From positions 1 through 5,962 of the forward strand of contig JAFDYM010000276.1 in NCBI GenBank assembly GCA_018267435.1: a DNA stretch of 5,962 bases, in the 5' to 3' direction. The notes under the pieces were generated by a model. The model searched no databases. It had not been told where the DNA came from and saw nothing but the letters and a program-made list of their open reading frames with translations. Made by a program: the position numbers and the translations under genes. The DNA comes from Bacteroidota bacterium. GTDB lineage: Bacteria > Bacteroidota > Bacteroidia > Chitinophagales > LD1. Of the stretch, positions 4,973 through 5,962 are shown piece by piece (position 1 is the first letter of the stretch; every line of letters starts with the position of its first letter).

Positions 4973-5962
4973 TTACACTTTCCAAAAACGCAGCAAAGCA
5001 GTTTCAATACCTAAGAACAGCAAAGCCAACATCAAGCACCACTTCCATAGCGCAGTGCCGCGGTCTAGTTCTTTTACCAGCGCAGCTACTTCTACATTGG
5101 CTCCGTTCACTACGTTTACATTGCCTTGCGGATACTTAGTTTTCAAATCAGATGCAGTAGAGAATTTCAAGTCCGACTCGCGCCTATCAAAGTTCAAGGC
5201 CAACACATCTTGCTGCGTGTTGCCTTCTATACCTAGGTTATAAAAGCCCGCCTTCTTCACCTGTTCATTTATACCCAATAGCATCTTGTTACCTACGGCG
5301 AATTGCTCGGGTATTAGTTCTACATTCTCGCCTTTTATCTTGTATACCTTATCGCCTGCAGCCTTTGGCGCATCGGCTTCTATGCGTGTTTTATCCCCTA
5401 TAAAATAACTGATGTTGCCACCCTTTACATTCAACACTGCCATCTTATACAGCATGGGTACAAATATGGCGTGTACAGGTAGTTCACTATAGTCTTTATC
5501 AAGCGGCGAGGCGCACACGTACAAGTTACCGCCCTTGGTAGGGTAGCGGCTAAAGAACGAGCTGCCATCCTTCAAAGTAAGCACAGCTTCTTCGGTAGAT
5601 GCTGCCGAGCGCGAGAAGGTGTAGTACTTAAATACCTTCGGCAAATTCATGTTATCGGGCACTTTCTCGAACACATCTTTGAACACATTCTGCTGTAGGT
5701 TAAGGCTTGCTAGTTCCTGCGCTTGCTCGCTAAAGCCTGTTATAGAGTTCGCACCTAAGTTGTTCAAGAATCTATTGTACGACTCCATCTCTGCCTTAGC
5801 ACCGATGAACACCGCCACCGCGCCACCATCTGCCACGTATGCATTAATAGCAGCAGATAGCGAAGATGATACCGACTTCAAATTATCTAACACCAACAAC
5901 TGTGTCCCCTTCAACATATCTGGGTTAAAGCCGCCTTCGGTAGTAGCTGTGTAATCGAACTC
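4973..5962 (-). CDS. BatA-type membrane protein, C-terminal part (5' end outside window)
   Basis: The frame is open from the right edge through 329 codons to a TAA at 4973, so the N-terminus is missing; the first ATG in view (5917) is internal. The visible part begins in an alpha/beta domain with LLVLDNLKSVSSSLSAAINAYV and DGGAVAVFIG, resembling the von Willebrand/glutamine-amidotransferase-like fold of Bacteroidota proteins that have an N-terminal BatA double-transmembrane domain. A long beta-rich stretch follows, and the protein closes with one transmembrane helix, WKWCLMLALLFLGIETALLRFW, a few residues from the end. It is probably an inner-membrane protein with a large periplasmic or cytoplasmic body; no enzymatic residues are apparent. 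The full family length is about twice what is visible (from memory). From memory, this family is often encoded close to the dihydroorotase-like gene, which is here about 4.3 kb away on the same strand. The family assignment rests on overall pattern, not on a search. Confidence 0.65.
   Translation of the reverse strand, partial: EFDYTATTEGGFNPDMLKGTQLLVLDNLKSVSSSLSAAINAYVADGGAVAVFIGAKAEMESYNRFLNNLGANSITGFSEQAQELASLNLQQNVFKDVFEKVPDNMNLPKVFKYYTFSRSAASTEEAVLTLKDGSSFFSRYPTKGGNLYVCASPLDKDYSELPVHAIFVPMLYKMAVLNVKGGNISYFIGDKTRIEADAPKAAGDKVYKIKGENVELIPEQFAVGNKMLLGINEQVKKAGFYNLGIEGNTQQDVLALNFDRRESDLKFSTASDLKTKYPQGNVNVVNGANVEVAALVKELDRGTALWKWCLMLALLFLGIETALLRFWKV

Noticed and set aside
1..5962. Defence system, phage, transposon or biosynthetic cluster
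   Set aside because: No transposase, integrase, nuclease, reverse transcriptase, toxin-antitoxin pair or clustered biosynthetic enzymes are visible.

Overview
The window looks like chromosomal DNA from a Bacteroidota species, probably of the Chitinophagales/Sphingobacteriales kind. The basis is a secreted protein with a type IX secretion (T9SS) C-terminal sorting domain, several TAnnTTTG-type promoter boxes, no clear Shine-Dalgarno sequences, and a BatA-type membrane protein. The exact taxon is inferred and cannot be fixed from this sequence alone.

Layout, left to right. (1) Positions 1-693, minus strand: 5' part of a dihydroorotase-like gene whose HxH metal-binding motif is lost. (2) 761-782: an intrinsic terminator for the next gene. 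(3) 810-2078, minus: a secreted Asp-box beta-propeller protein with a T9SS sorting domain. (4) 2198-3094, minus: an NmrA-like NAD(P)-binding protein, possibly a quinone reductase. (5) 3095-3193: a compact divergent control region. (6) 3194-3541, plus: an HxlR-family winged-helix regulator. (7) 3558-3950, plus: a small lipoprotein 16 bases downstream of the regulator. (8) 3963-4835, minus: a family 2-like glycosyltransferase. (9) 4836-4972: an intergenic stretch holding two kinds of short-period degenerate repeats. (10) 4973-5962, minus: the C-terminal half of a BatA-type membrane protein, cut by the window edge.

The clearest functional unit is the hxlR/nmrA pair. The two genes are divergent and each has a good Bacteroidota promoter (TTG, 20 bases, TAnnTTTG). 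The two -7 boxes overlap by two bases on opposite strands, so both promoters occupy the same DNA. Two tandem 16-base inverted repeats (TACTT-N6-AAGTA) cover the -33 element of the nmrA promoter and the predicted transcription start of hxlR. This reads as a switch in which the regulator, through its only cysteine (Cys21), represses both its own gene and an oxidoreductase. The architecture is seen directly; the binding and the redox signal are inferred.

The remaining genes look like ordinary housekeeping or envelope functions. I see no CRISPR array, transposase, phage gene, tRNA or rRNA. Nothing points to a large undescribed system. The items most worth checking are the divergent operator, the degenerate dihydroorotase, the intergenic repeat element and the unrecognised lipoprotein.
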